Below the pieces are notes generated by a model that saw only the letters and a list, made by a program, of their open reading frames with translations, made no database searches and was not told the DNA's origin. A DNA stretch of 64,000 bases. It comes from Sphingobacterium sp. ML3W. Lineage in GTDB: Bacteria > Bacteroidota > Bacteroidia > Sphingobacteriales > Sphingobacteriaceae. Every line of letters starts with the position of its first letter. Position 1 is the first letter of the stretch. The DNA is taken from the NCBI RefSeq assembly GCF_000747525.1, contig NZ_CP009278.1, positions 3,720,001-3,784,000 of the forward strand, written 5' to 3'. Positions 36,958-46,643 of this stretch are shown in pieces. Both the position numbers and the translations under genes were made by a program.

Positions 36958-37326
36958 ATGCAGCCAGCTATAAAAATAAAACGGGTATACGAAGAGGCCG
37001 AAAGCCAAGATGGCTATCGGGTATTGGTGGATAGGCTATGGCCACGGGGTCTCACCAAAGAGGAGGTTCACTTGGATGAATGGGCAAAAGACATCGCCCC
37101 TTCTACCCCTATTCGACTTGCTTACGCGCACGTACCCGAACGATGGGATGCATTTAAGATCCAATACAAAAATGAACTCAAGCACAATGAGGAGATTCCT
37201 TCCTTTTTAGATAAATGGGAAGACCACCCGACCATTACCCTATTATACGCAGCAAAAGACACCGAACATACACATGCCCTGGTACTTCAAGAATATTTGA
37301 AGAAGTGCTACGCAGCTCGAAAGTAA
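36958..37326 (+). CDS. DUF488 family protein
   Basis: 122 residues with the family hallmarks KRVYEE, DGYRVLVDRLWPRGL, WAKDIAPSTPIR and TLLYAAKDTEHTHALVL. The RLWPRG motif is characteristic. The function is unestablished. It lies 22 bp upstream of the trans-sulfuration enzyme gene and probably shares its transcript. Confidence 0.92.
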   Translation: MQPAIKIKRVYEEAESQDGYRVLVDRLWPRGLTKEEVHLDEWAKDIAPSTPIRLAYAHVPERWDAFKIQYKNELKHNEEIPSFLDKWEDHPTITLLYAAKDTEHTHALVLQEYLKKCYAARK

Positions 37327-37348
37327 TTAATTCCTAGCCTCATCTTTT

Positions 37349-38563
37349 ATGAACAAGAATAACATTGATTTTGGTACACTTGCCATTCATCAGAAACATA
37401 CGGATGGGCACCATGCCCATATCGCTCCTATTTATGCCAGTTCAACTTTTACCTTTGATAGCGCCGAACAGGGCATGCAAAGGTTTTCGGGTGAAGATCC
37501 TGGGTATATCTACTCTCGGTTTGGCAATCCGACGACAGATGCTACTGCACAAGCGATAGCAGATCTGGAAACCTGGAATATCAAAAACCTTGATGGAACA
37601 CCTTTAAACGCAACTGCGCTATTGACTTCTAGTGGTCAATCTGCCATGTCCACCTTGTTTTTATCTTGTTTAAGTGCGGGCGATGCCTTATTGGCGACTC
37701 CTTCACTTTACGGTGGCACCCATGAGTTCATCATGAAAATGCTGCCGAAATTTGGTATCAAAGCCTATTTTTTGGATATGACCGACACCGACAAAATCGA
37801 GGAGTTATTAAAAGATAAACCGGAAATAAAACTCGTTCATTTTGAGTCGCCAGCGAACCCCACGATGCAATGCATCGATATCGAACGTATAGTAGCGGTT
37901 TCAAAAAAGTACGGTAAACTGGTATCTGTTGATAATACCTTTGCCACTCCTTACCTGCAGCAGCCATTCAAATATCAGGTGGATTTTATTTTCCATTCAA
38001 CAACCAAATTCTTGAATGGTCATGGCAATGCAATAGGTGGCGTATTGGTAGGTCGAGATTTGGAAGCGATGAAGACCTATGTCCATCAAACACATAAACT
38101 GTTGGGGGTAAATAGCAATTCCTTTGATGCTTTTTTGGTCTTACAGGGTATCAAAACCCTGCCATTGCGTATGGAGCAGCATTGCCGAAATGCAATGGAT
38201 GTGGCCCATTTTCTCTACAATCATCCAGAGATCTCGCAAGTGCATTATAATGGTCTTCCGACACATCCTGATCATGCCATCAGTAAAAAACAGATGCGTC
38301 ATGCTGGTTCTGTGATGAGCATAGAGCTAAAGGGTGGCTATCAAAAATCCATCGACTTTGTAAACAAACTGCAGGTCTGTACACGTGCAGTATCCATCGG
38401 TACGGTCGATACCCTCGTATCGCATCCGGCCTCTATGTCGCATGCTGGTATACCGCGAGAAACCAGACTCAAAACAGGGATTACCGATGGCCTGATCCGC
38501 ATCAGTGTCGGACTTGAATCCATTGATGATCTGCTCGCAGATCTGGAACAGGCACTGCGCTAA
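37349..38563 (+). CDS. Trans-sulfuration PLP enzyme (Cys/Met metabolism)
   Basis: 404 residues. The family core is complete: YSRFGNPT, SSGQSAMSTLFLS, SVDNTFATPYLQQP, and the PLP lysine in HSTTKFLNGHG. The position of the active-site Cys of methionine gamma-lyase (in YGC) is Gly here (LYGGT), as in cystathionine gamma-lyases/synthases and O-acetylhomoserine sulfhydrylases. I therefore call only the family. It is cytoplasmic and follows the DUF488 gene closely. Confidence 0.9.
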   Translation: MNKNNIDFGTLAIHQKHTDGHHAHIAPIYASSTFTFDSAEQGMQRFSGEDPGYIYSRFGNPTTDATAQAIADLETWNIKNLDGTPLNATALLTSSGQSAMSTLFLSCLSAGDALLATPSLYGGTHEFIMKMLPKFGIKAYFLDMTDTDKIEELLKDKPEIKLVHFESPANPTMQCIDIERIVAVSKKYGKLVSVDNTFATPYLQQPFKYQVDFIFHSTTKFLNGHGNAIGGVLVGRDLEAMKTYVHQTHKLLGVNSNSFDAFLVLQGIKTLPLRMEQHCRNAMDVAHFLYNHPEISQVHYNGLPTHPDHAISKKQMRHAGSVMSIELKGGYQKSIDFVNKLQVCTRAVSIGTVDTLVSHPASMSHAGIPRETRLKTGITDGLIRISVGLESIDDLLADLEQALR

Positions 38564-38633
38564 CTTCGTTTAAGATAGAAATACCGATAAATGGGGATTG
38601 TATAGTCCTCATTTTCGTGTAAATTTGTATCTA

Positions 38634-39710
38634 ATGAGCTATTACTTGATCACCCTTATTTCAATACTATTCTGCTCTCCGGTATGGGCACAACAAGTCG
38701 ACACTTGGTATGCCTGTTACAATCAAGATAGTACGCTGATCGGATATAGCGATGCTGTCGGAAAGGTGATGATCGAACCGAAGTTTGGCGCTTATACCAC
38801 TGCCAATCGCTTTGATGCTATTATTGCTGTTGCCGAAATGGGGCATACGCCTTTATCAACGTACTACCTGACTAAATCGGGCCGCGTGGTAGGAAGGGAT
38901 AGTCTGCATCTGTTCGATAATGGTCCTGACTGTGAAAGTGAAGGTTTTATCCGGTTCAGAGATCCTGTGACAGGCCTTGCGGGCTTGTTCGATCGCCATG
39001 GTGACATCGTCATACCTGCCGAATACAGCGATCTGAAAAGGGTACATAACGGTATGATTGTGGCGCTGAAAGGTGCCAAAAAAAATCGGAATGGGGAAGT
39101 TTCCACTTGGACAGGTGGTCAAGAGTTGCTTTTGGATACAGCTAACAACATTTTGATCGAGAACTTTTCCTACAATCCTCAGCTCAACTTCTTTAGTCTT
39201 CAAAAGTCGACAACTCCTCCTCTGGACAGTACACGCACATCTTTTAAGGGAACCGACGGAAGCTACTACTCCTTTGTAGATTTTAAAAAGGAATTTGACC
39301 AATGGTTGAGAACGACCTTGCTGCCCGACCTGACGAAAGAAAAACTAAACCAATTGACCTACCCACAGGTAACCTGGCAAGCTGCAGAAGATTGGGTAAC
39401 CAGCGATCGATCAACCTTTATCGAAGCTAATTTTGAACTGGTCAAAAGTAGGTTGGAGAAAATAACACAAGGGGATTTCCAAGGTTTTATTTCCAGTGAT
39501 GGTCTCAACCCCTTTATGTTCAACACGCCAGATTTTGATGACTATTATAACAATTGTGGTGAATCTAAGGATTGGCAATATCCAACCCTGTCCTTGATCC
39601 TCAACCAGGATAGTGCTTCGGGCATTACACAAGATCATTTGGAGTTTTTAAGAACTGCGCAAGGGTATCGGTTGCTATGCGTCACCATCAGAAGTGCACA
39701 ACTGAAATAA
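38634..39710 (+). CDS. Exported WG-repeat-like protein
   Basis: 358 residues from ATG 38634 (MSYYLITLISILF, signal cleavage near WAQQ); the frame is open to 38598 but the extra residues are not signal-like. The N-terminal half has repeats of the WG type (IGYSDAVGKVMIEPKFGAY, AGLFDRHGDIVIPAEYSDL). The C-terminal half is unrecognised. Role unknown. Confidence 0.75.
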   Translation: MSYYLITLISILFCSPVWAQQVDTWYACYNQDSTLIGYSDAVGKVMIEPKFGAYTTANRFDAIIAVAEMGHTPLSTYYLTKSGRVVGRDSLHLFDNGPDCESEGFIRFRDPVTGLAGLFDRHGDIVIPAEYSDLKRVHNGMIVALKGAKKNRNGEVSTWTGGQELLLDTANNILIENFSYNPQLNFFSLQKSTTPPLDSTRTSFKGTDGSYYSFVDFKKEFDQWLRTTLLPDLTKEKLNQLTYPQVTWQAAEDWVTSDRSTFIEANFELVKSRLEKITQGDFQGFISSDGLNPFMFNTPDFDDYYNNCGESKDWQYPTLSLILNQDSASGITQDHLEFLRTAQGYRLLCVTIRSAQLK

Positions 39711-39718
39711 ACCGACTC

Positions 39719-41752
39719 CTATTTTTCTTGAGGCGGAAAAAAGAACGATTTGGGATTCATCTTAAAGTAAATCCAAACGGCCTTTGCCATTTTTATCAAT
39801 TCTCCAAAAGATAGGTTTCGGGAACGGAATGCAAGTGTCAATGATAATGAAAAGCTAACGACAAAATTAAAGAAACCAATGATCCCTATACCGAGTATCC
39901 CCCATATCCACATGTCTGTACTGAGCTCCATATCATGACCGAACAAGCCTAATGCAAGATTACCACTAGCAAAAGTAATGTGCCGAATATCGAGATTTAA
40001 ACCCAAAAACATACCCACTGACGCTGTTGTTCCCATAAAAACTCCAAACCAGACATTGGAAACGATACCTGCCCATTTCTTTTCATAGAACCTGGCTACT
40101 TTTGCTGTTTTTTCCTTTCCGAAAACTTTCTTCAAGACCGGTTGCTCTTCGATGCGGTAATACACCGAGTTGTGTTTATCGCGATTGGAAATACTGCCCG
40201 CAATGATCCCTGATAAAAAAAGAAAGACACCTGCAATACAAGCGTGGAGTACCATCGGCGTTTCAGTTGGGTTGAGGTCATTGACCAATGTCAACCATTT
40301 TCCGGATGCTGCATTGAAATGAAAAACTTCTTGAATGCCCCATATCAAAGCTAGACTGATCGGGAATGCCATGATGACATTGCCTACGAAAGCAATAAAC
40401 TGCGAACGGAATAATCGGGCGAAGAAAATAGCAAAATTCCAATACTTATGTCGATTCACATCCTGCCCAGAAGTACCATTCTCAATGGCGGCAATCAATG
40501 CCGATGCTGTCATAGCGGGTTGTTTGGTTGCCAATGTTGCTCCAAACAGGTAGATTGCAGTAAAGCCAATCGCATAATTTGCACTGTATAGCAGGGCATG
40601 TCCAAACTCGCTCGTTTCTACTTTACCTAGAAACAATTTGATGATACACATAATACCTACAATGATTCCTCCGCCACAAGCAGAACGAAACATGCGCCAA
40701 TATTCTTTTTTGCTTGAGGTGATATAATGCTCCCCTGTCTGCGCGGTATGATGGGTAATTTCGTACGCCAACAGTTGCGTACTCTGTCCGATTAGTTTTC
40801 GAATATTACTCTTGCGACAATTATAACCGATTAGGGTCTGTGCAAAGGCAATACTCTTGGGTACTTGCTCTTCTTCTTTATCAATGACCAAAAAGGATAT
40901 AATCTCTTTGATTCGCTCCAATTGATGTTGAATACGTAACAACGATTGATTGACTTTGATCGAGATACCAAAACGATGTGCATTGGAAAAGGCCGTTTCA
41001 ATATAATTCTCACATTGTTTATGCAAAACGAGTATTTGTTTGTAGGCAAGGTCATCGGAGCTCATGTACCGCAAGTTGTTCGCCAAAAAGCGATCGTTCA
41101 ATTCACTGAACTCACGCATGATCGCAATAAAGGGACTGTCAAAATTCTGGAACTCCGGAACCATCTTATTGACATCTGTCTCCATAGCTCTTCCCGTGAT
41201 CCGTTGCACCAATACTTCTAATCCATAGAGGATTTCTTTGATTTCATAATTTTGTTCACTCTCATAAATCGACTTGAACATACAGATGTTAAATAAATCC
41301 AGTAATTGTTCTTGTGGAATGGCGGCCACCCAGTCTGCGTCTTTGGAGTGATAGAACACCTGATTTAAAACATATTGTAAGGTCGTTTTCGGTGGCTGCG
41401 CGGGTAGGTACTTTTCCGTAAACCGCTTCTTGATCTCATACCTAAAATCGGCATAGCTGATAATAGCAGCATCTGAAATCAACTGATCGAAATCTTTCAT
41501 CCCTAAGATCCGGTGCATATACGCTATAAATACTCTTCTATCATCGGGGTATTCCATTAAATGATCCAATAGCGGAGTGATTTCTACCTGATAGAACAGT
41601 GATTTTCGTTTCGGACGGAACACATCTACCAATAAGGATAAGAAATCCAATTCGATATACGAGGGTTCATCTAATTGTGCATGGCATCTTTCAAATAGAC
41701 GTTTTACTTCTTGACTGGCATTTAACTTTTCTCTCATGTAGCACAATTTCAA
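39719..41752 (-). CDS. SpecificRecomb-family membrane protein
   Basis: Up to 677 residues (MREKLNAS at 41737 is an alternative start). The soluble N-terminal ~330 residues are followed by a series of membrane segments (about 350-375, 385-405, 430-480, 500-525, 575-600 and 625-655). It matches the family labelled site-specific recombinase (Gcr), but its membrane topology and lack of recombinase catalytic motifs make that name doubtful. It is not evidence of mobility. It is convergent with the WG-repeat gene, 9 bp apart. Confidence 0.75.
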   Translation of the reverse strand: MKLCYMREKLNASQEVKRLFERCHAQLDEPSYIELDFLSLLVDVFRPKRKSLFYQVEITPLLDHLMEYPDDRRVFIAYMHRILGMKDFDQLISDAAIISYADFRYEIKKRFTEKYLPAQPPKTTLQYVLNQVFYHSKDADWVAAIPQEQLLDLFNICMFKSIYESEQNYEIKEILYGLEVLVQRITGRAMETDVNKMVPEFQNFDSPFIAIMREFSELNDRFLANNLRYMSSDDLAYKQILVLHKQCENYIETAFSNAHRFGISIKVNQSLLRIQHQLERIKEIISFLVIDKEEEQVPKSIAFAQTLIGYNCRKSNIRKLIGQSTQLLAYEITHHTAQTGEHYITSSKKEYWRMFRSACGGGIIVGIMCIIKLFLGKVETSEFGHALLYSANYAIGFTAIYLFGATLATKQPAMTASALIAAIENGTSGQDVNRHKYWNFAIFFARLFRSQFIAFVGNVIMAFPISLALIWGIQEVFHFNAASGKWLTLVNDLNPTETPMVLHACIAGVFLFLSGIIAGSISNRDKHNSVYYRIEEQPVLKKVFGKEKTAKVARFYEKKWAGIVSNVWFGVFMGTTASVGMFLGLNLDIRHITFASGNLALGLFGHDMELSTDMWIWGILGIGIIGFFNFVVSFSLSLTLAFRSRNLSFGELIKMAKAVWIYFKMNPKSFFFPPQEK

Positions 41753-42429
41753 ATGGCGTAACGATAATATCAGCTGGTGATTTTCTTCTCTGTATCTTCT
41801 AAATGTATGAAGTCATCAATGACCGTATTTCATACAAAAAATGATATAATGATGGCTTTATCTAAAAAATACTTGGACATCTAATAAAGAATTAAAGATG
41901 TTCCGGTTCAATTTTAGCTCTTATTCAAGCTCGCTTCAAATATAATGCCCTATTTCGGATGATTATTTTAAAATTACGAGCTATTTCAGTCCAACATAAA
42001 ATAGCGTAGGAATCTGATCGTAAAAAAATAAATGTAGCTATTTCAACAGATTATTTTTCTTTAATCTCTGATTTTAGGTTGAAAAAGTTAAAATGTGTTA
42101 AATCAAAGGGGGCCTTGTACCATCGGGTACAATTTATGCGTTAAGTAAGTATTCATAATTTAGGTTAATAATTGGTTAGTTAAAACGCCTGGGGTTCCCC
42201 ACTTCAGGCGTTTTTTTTGTACCCTATGGAATTCATTGAATAACGCAAGTCAGCATAGCACGACCCTAATTCCAATCGAACATCTCAAAAAGATCATCCT
42301 CCGCTGCTCCATGATAAAATACACTAAAGACATAATGCGCCAATAGATTTAACTTAAAATAATTATATTGCGGCTTGAAAATATGAATCAAAATACAATC
42401 TTCAGATTGTATCAATAAAGCTATCGATT
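41753..42429. other. Long AT-rich intergenic region
   Basis: No gene is visible between the divergent recombinase-family and glycosidase genes. It contains a 7-bp palindrome (TTGTACC-ATCG-GGTACAA, 42115-42132) and the putative small RNA element at 42150-42218. The stretch 42220-42429 should hold the promoter of the glycosidase gene; no clear box was found. Confidence 0.5.
42150..42218 (+). ncRNA. Putative small RNA or promoter-hairpin element, copy 1
   Basis: A conserved block (TATTCATAATTTAGG, then TTAATAATTGGTTAG) is followed by a stem AAAACGCCTG/CAGGCGTTTT (42182-42191/42205-42214) with loop motif TTCCCCACTT and a T8 tract. A second copy at 48392 keeps the block and changes one stem pair from C-G to T-A. 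TAATTTAG resembles a -7 promoter box, which would give a transcript of about 55 nt ending at the terminator. Confidence 0.5.
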
Positions 42430-43821
42430 ATGAATCATCGCCATTACCTACAAGTTCGTGTATACGTTCTTTTTCTATTCGCACTATTTCTATTGACCAG
42501 CGCAGAGGCTAAAACTGGAAAAAGTGAAGATCAACCTATGTTCTGGACTTGGTTGGATTACAGACCTGGTCATAATTTTGACTCTGTTTGCCATGAAATG
42601 CAATATCTTGGCATTGAAGGTGTCATGCTCAATGCTCCTACTCCTGATGATTATAGAGTTGCGATTCCCATAGCTCAAAAATATGGAATCAAAGTAATAG
42701 CTTGGTTATGGACACTGAACTTGGAACATGACCGCGACCAAATATTGAAGGACCACCCTGAATGGTTTAGTGTCAATCGAAATGGAAAAAGCCTAGCCGA
42801 CACAACTGCATATGTGGGATACTACAAATTCCTATCGCCTGTATTACCTGAGGTGAAGGATTATATCAAAGAGAAAATTGCGTCTTATTGTGCGGTGGAA
42901 GGATTGAGCGGTATCTCGATCGATTATAACCGTTATGTAGATGTTGTACTGCCAACAACCCTGTGGCCTAAATACAATATTGTTCAAGATCGTGAATATG
43001 CCGGTTGGGATTATGGTTATCACCCAGTAGCTATCCAAAAATTTAAAGACGAATATGGGTATGACCCAAGAACACAAAAAGACCCTTCAAGCGATCTTAA
43101 ATGGAGACAATTTCGTTGTGACCAGATTACCGATGTAGCCAACATGATTGCAGATGTGGTACATGCAAGTGGCAAAACAATGGCTGCTTCGCCATTTCCT
43201 ACTCCAAAAATGGCTTCTCGTATGGTAAGACAGGATTGGGGAAAATGGCATTTGGATATGGCATTCCCAATGGTGTATAGCAGTTTCTATACCGAAGACC
43301 CAAGTTTTGTAAGGGACTGTACGATTGAAAATGCAAAAGATAAGCATGAAATGACCAGTTTATATTGTGGGCTTATGGCGAGTGACAGTGATGCTATGTT
43401 CACTGAAATGGATGAGGCATTGAACCATGGTGCTCAAGGAATAGCGCTCTTTACGGTCAACAGCATTCGTGACCCTAAAATTAAAGAGAAATTTAGAAAT
43501 TATACCGCACAGGCTAAAGCTAAAAAAGCAGCACATAAGGGTGTGATGCCGATCGTGGGTAACAATAAGGTGGAAAGAAACCCATTCAAAAAAGAGGGTA
43601 TCATGAAATTAATCACGGCCAAGATCCAACAAATGGTTCCTAACGCGACATCGCAAACTGATCTACCTGAAGTGAAACTGTCGAGTTTCAAAAAAGTAGC
43701 TTCTTATGATGTGACCGAGCGCTACTTGGTGACGGACAAATTAAGCAACAAGAAATTTCACGTTACTTTTTATTTTTACGGGGGAATCCTTTCCGGTTGG
43801 AATGTGGATGCTGCAGCATAG
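42430..43821 (+). CDS. Exported glycosidase-like protein (GHL10 type)
   Basis: 463 residues. The signal peptide ends near 27 (LTSAEAK). A TIM-barrel-like domain (about 35-330) resembles the glycoside-hydrolase-like family 10: FWTWLDYRPG, GIEGVMLNAP, YGIKVIAWLWTL, HPEWFSVNRNG, LSGISIDYNRY, AMAASPFP-like and DMAFPMVYSSF. The C-terminal ~110 residues (KEGIMKLITAKIQQM, then YLVTDKLSNKKFHVTFYFYG) look like a separate small domain I do not recognise. The substrate is unknown. Confidence 0.7.
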   Translation: MNHRHYLQVRVYVLFLFALFLLTSAEAKTGKSEDQPMFWTWLDYRPGHNFDSVCHEMQYLGIEGVMLNAPTPDDYRVAIPIAQKYGIKVIAWLWTLNLEHDRDQILKDHPEWFSVNRNGKSLADTTAYVGYYKFLSPVLPEVKDYIKEKIASYCAVEGLSGISIDYNRYVDVVLPTTLWPKYNIVQDREYAGWDYGYHPVAIQKFKDEYGYDPRTQKDPSSDLKWRQFRCDQITDVANMIADVVHASGKTMAASPFPTPKMASRMVRQDWGKWHLDMAFPMVYSSFYTEDPSFVRDCTIENAKDKHEMTSLYCGLMASDSDAMFTEMDEALNHGAQGIALFTVNSIRDPKIKEKFRNYTAQAKAKKAAHKGVMPIVGNNKVERNPFKKEGIMKLITAKIQQMVPNATSQTDLPEVKLSSFKKVASYDVTERYLVTDKLSNKKFHVTFYFYGGILSGWNVDAAA

Positions 43822-43837
43822 ATGGTGTAGGAGGTCT

Positions 43838-43876
43838 AAAAAAGCAGGTGTACCGAATCGGTACACCTGCTTTTTT
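43838..43876. terminator. Bidirectional terminator
   Basis: A perfect 19-bp stem with a 1-nt loop, ending in six A and six T, lies between the convergent glycosidase and FemABX-like genes. Confidence 0.92.
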
Positions 43877-43878
43877 TG

Positions 43879-45003
43879 TTAGCTCAAATGATAACTTTGA
43901 TTCTTAAATTCCATAGACGTATAGTACTTATACTTTTCATTATCCAAAGGATAATCCCAACAGCCCATACGATGGAATATTTCCCCTCCAAAGCCTGTTT
44001 TGAAACGATATAGACCATACATAGGATGTGCTGTATCTGCCTGTGGTGCGATACCAAAGAAATCATATTCGGTACATCCTTTATCTTTTGCCATTTGCAT
44101 CGCGCGCCATTGTAAAGCATATGTGGCCATATAATTTCTGTTTTCAGTAGCGGATGCTCCATACAAGTAGGTACCACGCTTGCCCGAAACGACTAAAAAC
44201 ATCGCAGCTAAGGGTAGACCATCCACCTCTGCAACCAACAGGTAAACATCTGCTGGAGAAAGGGTATCGTTTGCCCGAGCGGAAAGTACAATCCTAAAAT
44301 AACTGATATCGTGTAAAAAGAAATTATTACGAACGGCAGTTTGTCGGTATAAGTCGTACCAAATCGCCAAACTATCCAGACCTAGGGAGCGAATCTTCAC
44401 GCCTTTTCGTTTCGAAAGATTGATGTTATAACGCGTCTTGGTTTTCATAGCTCCCAACAACGTATCTTCATCTTTTTTCAGATCCATAAATATAGTATTG
44501 GAAGGCAAGATATCGGTATTGGCTTTTCTTAAGTTCCAATGATTGGTATTAAAGTTAAATCTTATCTCTTGGATCTTTTTATCAGGCACACCCAACCAGT
44601 TACCATTTAAATCGTAACAATCGTCATCTTTTGCCCAATGCGATTCCCAGGATAGGTCATATCGAATCATGATGCAGTTTTTCGGCAAACTAGAACGTAG
44701 ACTTTCAGACAATTGCTCTAAGAAATATCCTTGGTTTTCTACCGATGGCTCCACCTCTGGACCATAGGGTACGTAAGCAATGCTATGATCTTGATCTACT
44801 GCTTGGATCAGGATCAATAAATCGCCAACAAAATAGGTCGTATCCTCAGATTCTGGATAGAGATCTGCAAATTTCGTTTTGAAATTGAATGCTTTTGAAG
44901 TGACTCCTTGTAGTCTTTTTACTTCAGACCAATAGGCCGTTTGTTGGATAATAGATGTTTGATAAATCTGCTTTATTTCTTTGTCTTCTAGTTCGGCAAT
45001 CAT
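43879..45003 (-). CDS. FemABX-like peptidoglycan bridge ligase
   Basis: 374 residues. It has the tandem GNAT fold of aminoacyl-transferases: YFVGDLLILIQAV, NLRKANTDILPSNTIFMDL, KTKTRYNINLSKRKGVKIR (family motif) and TYLYGASATENRNYMATYALQWRAM, then YDFFGIAP. It is cytoplasmic. Family members use aminoacyl-tRNA to add amino acids to lipid II; in Bacteroidota the true substrate is unproven. A long hairpin lies 22 bp upstream of its start. Confidence 0.82.
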   Translation of the reverse strand: MIAELEDKEIKQIYQTSIIQQTAYWSEVKRLQGVTSKAFNFKTKFADLYPESEDTTYFVGDLLILIQAVDQDHSIAYVPYGPEVEPSVENQGYFLEQLSESLRSSLPKNCIMIRYDLSWESHWAKDDDCYDLNGNWLGVPDKKIQEIRFNFNTNHWNLRKANTDILPSNTIFMDLKKDEDTLLGAMKTKTRYNINLSKRKGVKIRSLGLDSLAIWYDLYRQTAVRNNFFLHDISYFRIVLSARANDTLSPADVYLLVAEVDGLPLAAMFLVVSGKRGTYLYGASATENRNYMATYALQWRAMQMAKDKGCTEYDFFGIAPQADTAHPMYGLYRFKTGFGGEIFHRMGCWDYPLDNEKYKYYTSMEFKNQSYHLS

Positions 45004-45024
45004 GACGTATTAATATTAAATCAA

Positions 45025-45071
45025 TGGGCATCAAAACTTGAAAAACGGTAAGTTTCAAATTTTGATGCCCA
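45025..45071 (-). promoter_or_regulatory. 19-bp hairpin upstream of the FemABX-like gene
   Basis: TGGGCATCAAAA and its complement form an arm of 19 bp with one mismatch, with a 9-nt centre, beginning 22 bp before the ATG at 45003. No T-tract follows, so it is more likely an operator or leader hairpin than a terminator. Confidence 0.55.
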
Positions 45072-45280
45072 AAGCGGCAAACTTAGCCATAAAGATTTAA
45101 TCGCCATACCCTCATTTGTCAGTTACATGTTAAAAAGAGCGCACTTGTATTAAAAGTATTCTTTTAAATCCAATCCTTTATCGCACAACGGCAAATAAAA
45201 GAGGTCAGATTTGACTCCTCCAAATTACGCATTGCAATAAACTGGTTTGGTAACCTCGGACAAAGAAGTATCTATTTGGC

Positions 45281-46264
45281 TTATTTAAATAATTCCAATA
45301 CTTCGGCTACACTTACTTTGCCGAAATAGGCCGTTATATCTTGTCCTTCGAGCAGTTGGGCAATATGGGCAATATCATGTTTTTCTCCAATCAATATGTT
45401 TTCCAATTCTTCAATTGGTTTTGAGGCGAAAAAATCTCCAAATATCTTCGCTTTTTCGATATGACCCTTGTGCACATCCAAATGTACTTCGATGAATCCG
45501 GCTGGTATCTTTAATGCTTTCTTAAAATTGTAATTTGGTGAAGCCCCGAAGTTCCACTCCCATGTAGCATATTTGTCTGCTACCAATTTTTCGATTCCCG
45601 ATATATCTTCATCGGTTAGGGTATACATCGTAGCCTCTGGATTATTTTTCATCATCTCGGCAATCAACAGCTGCTTAAAAGGTAATGTGCTGATGTTTTC
45701 TGGGAGGTACTCGCTGAGATTGATCACCCGGGCACGGTTTGACTTCACAGCCTTATCTATGAATTTCAGTGGATTCACTTTCAAAGCATCGCCCAACACC
45801 TCCATATGTGAGTCTATTAGGAGCGTACCATGCTGGATCATTTTTCCGTTTTTAGCGAGTTTAGCATTTCCACTAAATTTCTTCCCTTCTACCAACAAAT
45901 CGTTTCTTCCTTCCAGTTTCGCAGGGATATCCATCTGATTCAATAAGGATACTACGGGTTGTGTAAAGGTTGAGAAATCCATAAAATCATTGGTTCCTAA
46001 AAGGGTATGAAAGGAAAAGTTCAGGTTGCCAAGGTCATGATAAACGGCTCCTCCACCCGACATCCGTCGCACGACTTTGATTCCTTGATCTTGCACATAA
46101 TCGAGGTTAATTTCTGCTAAGGTATTTTGAAATTTACCGATAATGATTGAAGGTGCGTTTATGTATAATAAGAAAATATCTGCTTTTGGATATTTATACA
46201 ATAAATATTCTTCAGACGCTATATTAAAATAAGCATTATTGGAGGGAGAATCAATGATCAACAT
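45281..46264 (-). CDS. lplA: Lipoate-protein ligase
   Basis: 327 residues. The biotin/lipoyl ligase fold motifs are present: IGKFQNTLAEIN, the RRMSGGGAVYHDLGNLNFSF region, the catalytic Lys in KFSGNAKLAKNGK, and LLIDSHMEVLGDALKVNP. The C-terminal ~80 residues match the LplA accessory domain. It attaches lipoate to E2 and GcvH proteins using ATP in the cytoplasm. It is monocistronic. Confidence 0.92.
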   Translation of the reverse strand: MLIIDSPSNNAYFNIASEEYLLYKYPKADIFLLYINAPSIIIGKFQNTLAEINLDYVQDQGIKVVRRMSGGGAVYHDLGNLNFSFHTLLGTNDFMDFSTFTQPVVSLLNQMDIPAKLEGRNDLLVEGKKFSGNAKLAKNGKMIQHGTLLIDSHMEVLGDALKVNPLKFIDKAVKSNRARVINLSEYLPENISTLPFKQLLIAEMMKNNPEATMYTLTDEDISGIEKLVADKYATWEWNFGASPNYNFKKALKIPAGFIEVHLDVHKGHIEKAKIFGDFFASKPIEELENILIGEKHDIAHIAQLLEGQDITAYFGKVSVAEVLELFK

Positions 46265-46643
46265 ATATCTAAAATTTCAACAAAAATAGCAAGATTTTAA
46301 TAGAAAAGAATGGTCTGAGGTTGAGGTTAATAAATAAAACAGGGTGACCTGTAAATATAGGACAGTTGGAATGATTGGATACCAAGGTGCCTAATTATTT
46401 GAGAAAATGCGTAAATAATGTGACTTTTTGCTTTTATGTCTACACTGCTATATTGTGTATCTAAGCAAATTTATCTAAGTTTACAAGAGAAGAGAAGTTA
46501 AAATAATATTAGAATACTTTTCGACGAAGTGTATAGGTTTGCTATTTTCAGCAGCTATGCTTCGTGCAAATTAAATTAATATAAATAAATATCTTAGGAT
46601 TCCACTGAAATTCAATAGATAAAGCATATTAAAGAAACAAGGG
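46265..46643. other. Divergent promoter region, nothing specific seen
   Basis: AT-rich gap between lplA (minus) and the NYN gene (plus). No repeat, terminator or convincing promoter box was recognised. Confidence 0.4.

Noticed and set aside
39719..41752. Site-specific recombinase as evidence of a mobile element
   Set aside because: The family name is misleading: the protein has several membrane segments and no tyrosine or serine recombinase motif, and no terminal repeats flank it.
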